Shown one piece after another: positions 63,246-64,000 of a stretch of DNA of 64,000 nt. Each line of letters starts with the position of its first letter. Positions within the stretch are counted from its first letter, which is position 1. Under the pieces are notes generated by a model. That model had not been told where the DNA came from. It did no database searches and worked only from the letters and a program-made list of their open reading frames with translations. The translations under genes were made by a program, and so were the position numbers. This stretch comes from Betaproteobacteria bacterium. Its GTDB lineage: Bacteria > Pseudomonadota > Gammaproteobacteria > Burkholderiales > Ferrovaceae. The stretch is from assembly GCA_028866015.1 (NCBI GenBank), contig JAGWIW010000001.1:62001-126000 (forward strand), read 5' to 3'.

Positions 63246-63455
63246 ATGGCAACCACCACACTCAACGTTCATGGCATGACCTGCGGCGGCTGCGTGAGCA
63301 GCGTCAAGCGGGCACTGGCCAATTTGCCCGGGGTTCGGCAAACCGACGTTTCCCTTGAAAAAAACCAGGCCAGCATTGATTACGATCCGGCACAGGTTTC
63401 ATCGGAGCAGTTGATGGCTGCCATCAGGGATGCGGGCTATGACGTCGAAGCCTGA
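63246..63455 (+). CDS. copZ: Copper chaperone CopZ (HMA domain)
   Basis: A 69-residue single heavy-metal-associated domain with Cu(I)-binding GMTCGGCVSSV and the typical ferredoxin-like pattern to AAIRDAGYDVEA. It would pass Cu(I) to CopA. ATG 63246 has AGGAG 7 bp upstream; an ATG at 63240 is only 1 bp from that site. It overlaps the csoR start by 17 bp. Confidence 0.94.
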   Translation: MATTTLNVHGMTCGGCVSSVKRALANLPGVRQTDVSLEKNQASIDYDPAQVSSEQLMAAIRDAGYDVEA

Positions 63456-63756
63456 GGCCCGGCAGCTCTGCCACCCCAGCGACCCAACCGTGGTACAACC
63501 CCACAAGCAGGCACTGCTCAATCGCCTGAACCGCATCGCTGGACAGGTCAGAGGGATCAGCGGCATGATCGAGGGCGACCGCTACTGCATCGACATCCTG
63601 ACCCAGGTCAGCGCCATCCAGTCTGCGCTCGATGCCGTTGCCCTGCAGCTCATCGAGGACCATACCAAGGGTTGCGTCCAGAAAGCGGTGCGACAGGGCG
63701 ATGGCGATGCAGCGATCTCGGAGCTGATGGGTGTTCTCAGGAAAATCAGCCGATGA
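63439..63756 (+). CDS. csoR: Copper-sensing repressor of the CsoR/RcnR family
   Basis: A 105-residue all-helical DNA-binding protein. The metal residues are C50, H75 and C79. Their spacing (25 and 4) equals that of C36, H61 and C65 of the M. tuberculosis copper sensor CsoR, supporting Cu(I) sensing instead of nickel or formaldehyde. LLNRLNRIAGQVRGISGMIEGDRYC is the family signature. An ATG at 63430 is an alternative start. The matched operator lies at 60773-60793, so it should repress its own operon. Confidence 0.93.
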   Translation: MTSKPEARQLCHPSDPTVVQPHKQALLNRLNRIAGQVRGISGMIEGDRYCIDILTQVSAIQSALDAVALQLIEDHTKGCVQKAVRQGDGDAAISELMGVLRKISR

Positions 63757-63868
63757 CCCGTTTGGCCAGTTCCCCTGTAAGAAATTCGCGGCACCACCGA
63801 CTAATGGGCATGGATGCAATACATCGCTGCCAACCTGGCCCGATTAACCGTTGACCCGGAGAGATTCC

Positions 63869-64000
63869 ATGGTGCAATCCTGCTCGTTCAAATCAGGGAA
63901 ATGCAGCGACTGCGACTGCAATGTGCGTCAAAGCCTCATGATCATGGGAGGCTTCCTGGCCTTTGGACTGATTGGCATGTGGATCGTCGCCTGGCTGAGC
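63869..64000 (+). CDS. N-terminus of a Cys-rich small membrane protein (cut by window edge)
   Basis: From ATG 63869 (GGAG 5-8 bp upstream) 44 residues are visible. A short N-terminal stretch with four cysteines plus another nearby (CSFKSGKCSDCDC) is followed by a hydrophobic helix (LMIMGGFLAFGLIGMWIVAWL). I do not recognise the family. It lies 112 bp after csoR on the same strand. A copper or thiol link is possible from position and cysteines but unproven. The 112-bp gap itself shows nothing I can name. Confidence 0.55.
   Translation, partial: MVQSCSFKSGKCSDCDCNVRQSLMIMGGFLAFGLIGMWIVAWLS

Overview
The window is a stretch of bacterial chromosome, almost fully coding and moderately GC-rich. 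It most likely comes from a betaproteobacterium. The gene orders are ones I know from that class: leuS-lptE-holA-proA-nadD-rsfS-rlmH-maf-rng, ubiE-ubiJ-ubiB, gatCAB facing mreBCD-mrdA-rodA-rlpA-dacC-dat-ybeD-lipB-lipA, and lolB-ispE-tRNA(Gln)-prs-rplY-pth-ychF. An autotrophic or iron/sulfur-oxidising Nitrosomonadales-like relative is possible, but the sequence shown does not prove it. I see no insertion sequence, prophage, integrase, CRISPR array or rRNA.

Layout. 1-3.5 kb (minus): a truncated membrane protein, a dihaem cytochrome c4 and the UvrD helicase. 3.5-12.4 kb (plus): leucyl-tRNA synthetase, outer-membrane LPS assembly, DNA polymerase delta subunit, proline and NAD synthesis, ribosome maturation factors, Maf and RNase G. 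12.4-14.5 kb (minus): yggT, proC, yggS. 14.5-17.8 kb (plus): a DUF971 protein and the ubiquinone genes ubiE, ubiJ and ubiB. 17.8-22.6 kb (minus): a branched-chain amino-acid-type ABC importer whose LivM permease and LivG ATPase are fused. An intrinsic terminator follows its binding-protein gene. 22.9-25.6 kb (plus): gamma-carbonic anhydrase, a hydrolase, HemJ and an rRNA methyltransferase.

25.6-29.8 kb (plus): phoB, phoR, ptsH and ptsI lie tightly packed behind a well-formed Pho box and -10 element. This ties a phosphate two-component system to a PTS phosphorelay that has no EII component here. 29.8-36.7 kb: pyrE, ampG, metW-metX and gatB-gatA-gatC. 36.8-46.7 kb (plus): the rod-shape and cell-wall cluster, then lipoate synthesis.

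46.8-49.4 kb (minus): a self-contained three-gene unit encoding an alpha/beta hydrolase with a cysteine in its nucleophile elbow (GLCIG), a dedicated acyl carrier protein and a FabF-type ketosynthase. It ends in a strong terminator next to further hairpins. This is my best candidate for an uncharacterised system. It looks like a small acyl-ACP pathway with a PhaC-like or thioesterase-like acyl-transfer step.

49.5-57.6 kb (minus): translation and nucleotide housekeeping genes, lolB, a TPR protein, a ferredoxin, coaD and rsmD. 57.7-60.2 kb (plus): ftsY-ftsE-ftsX. 60.2-64 kb (plus): a His-rich exported protein, then a copper-export operon (copA-copZ-csoR) with a textbook promoter whose spacer holds a CsoR-type palindrome, and the start of a Cys-rich membrane protein that runs off the right edge.

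Several start codons were moved from the longest open frame because a ribosome-binding site or family length favours an internal start. Each case is noted in its entry.
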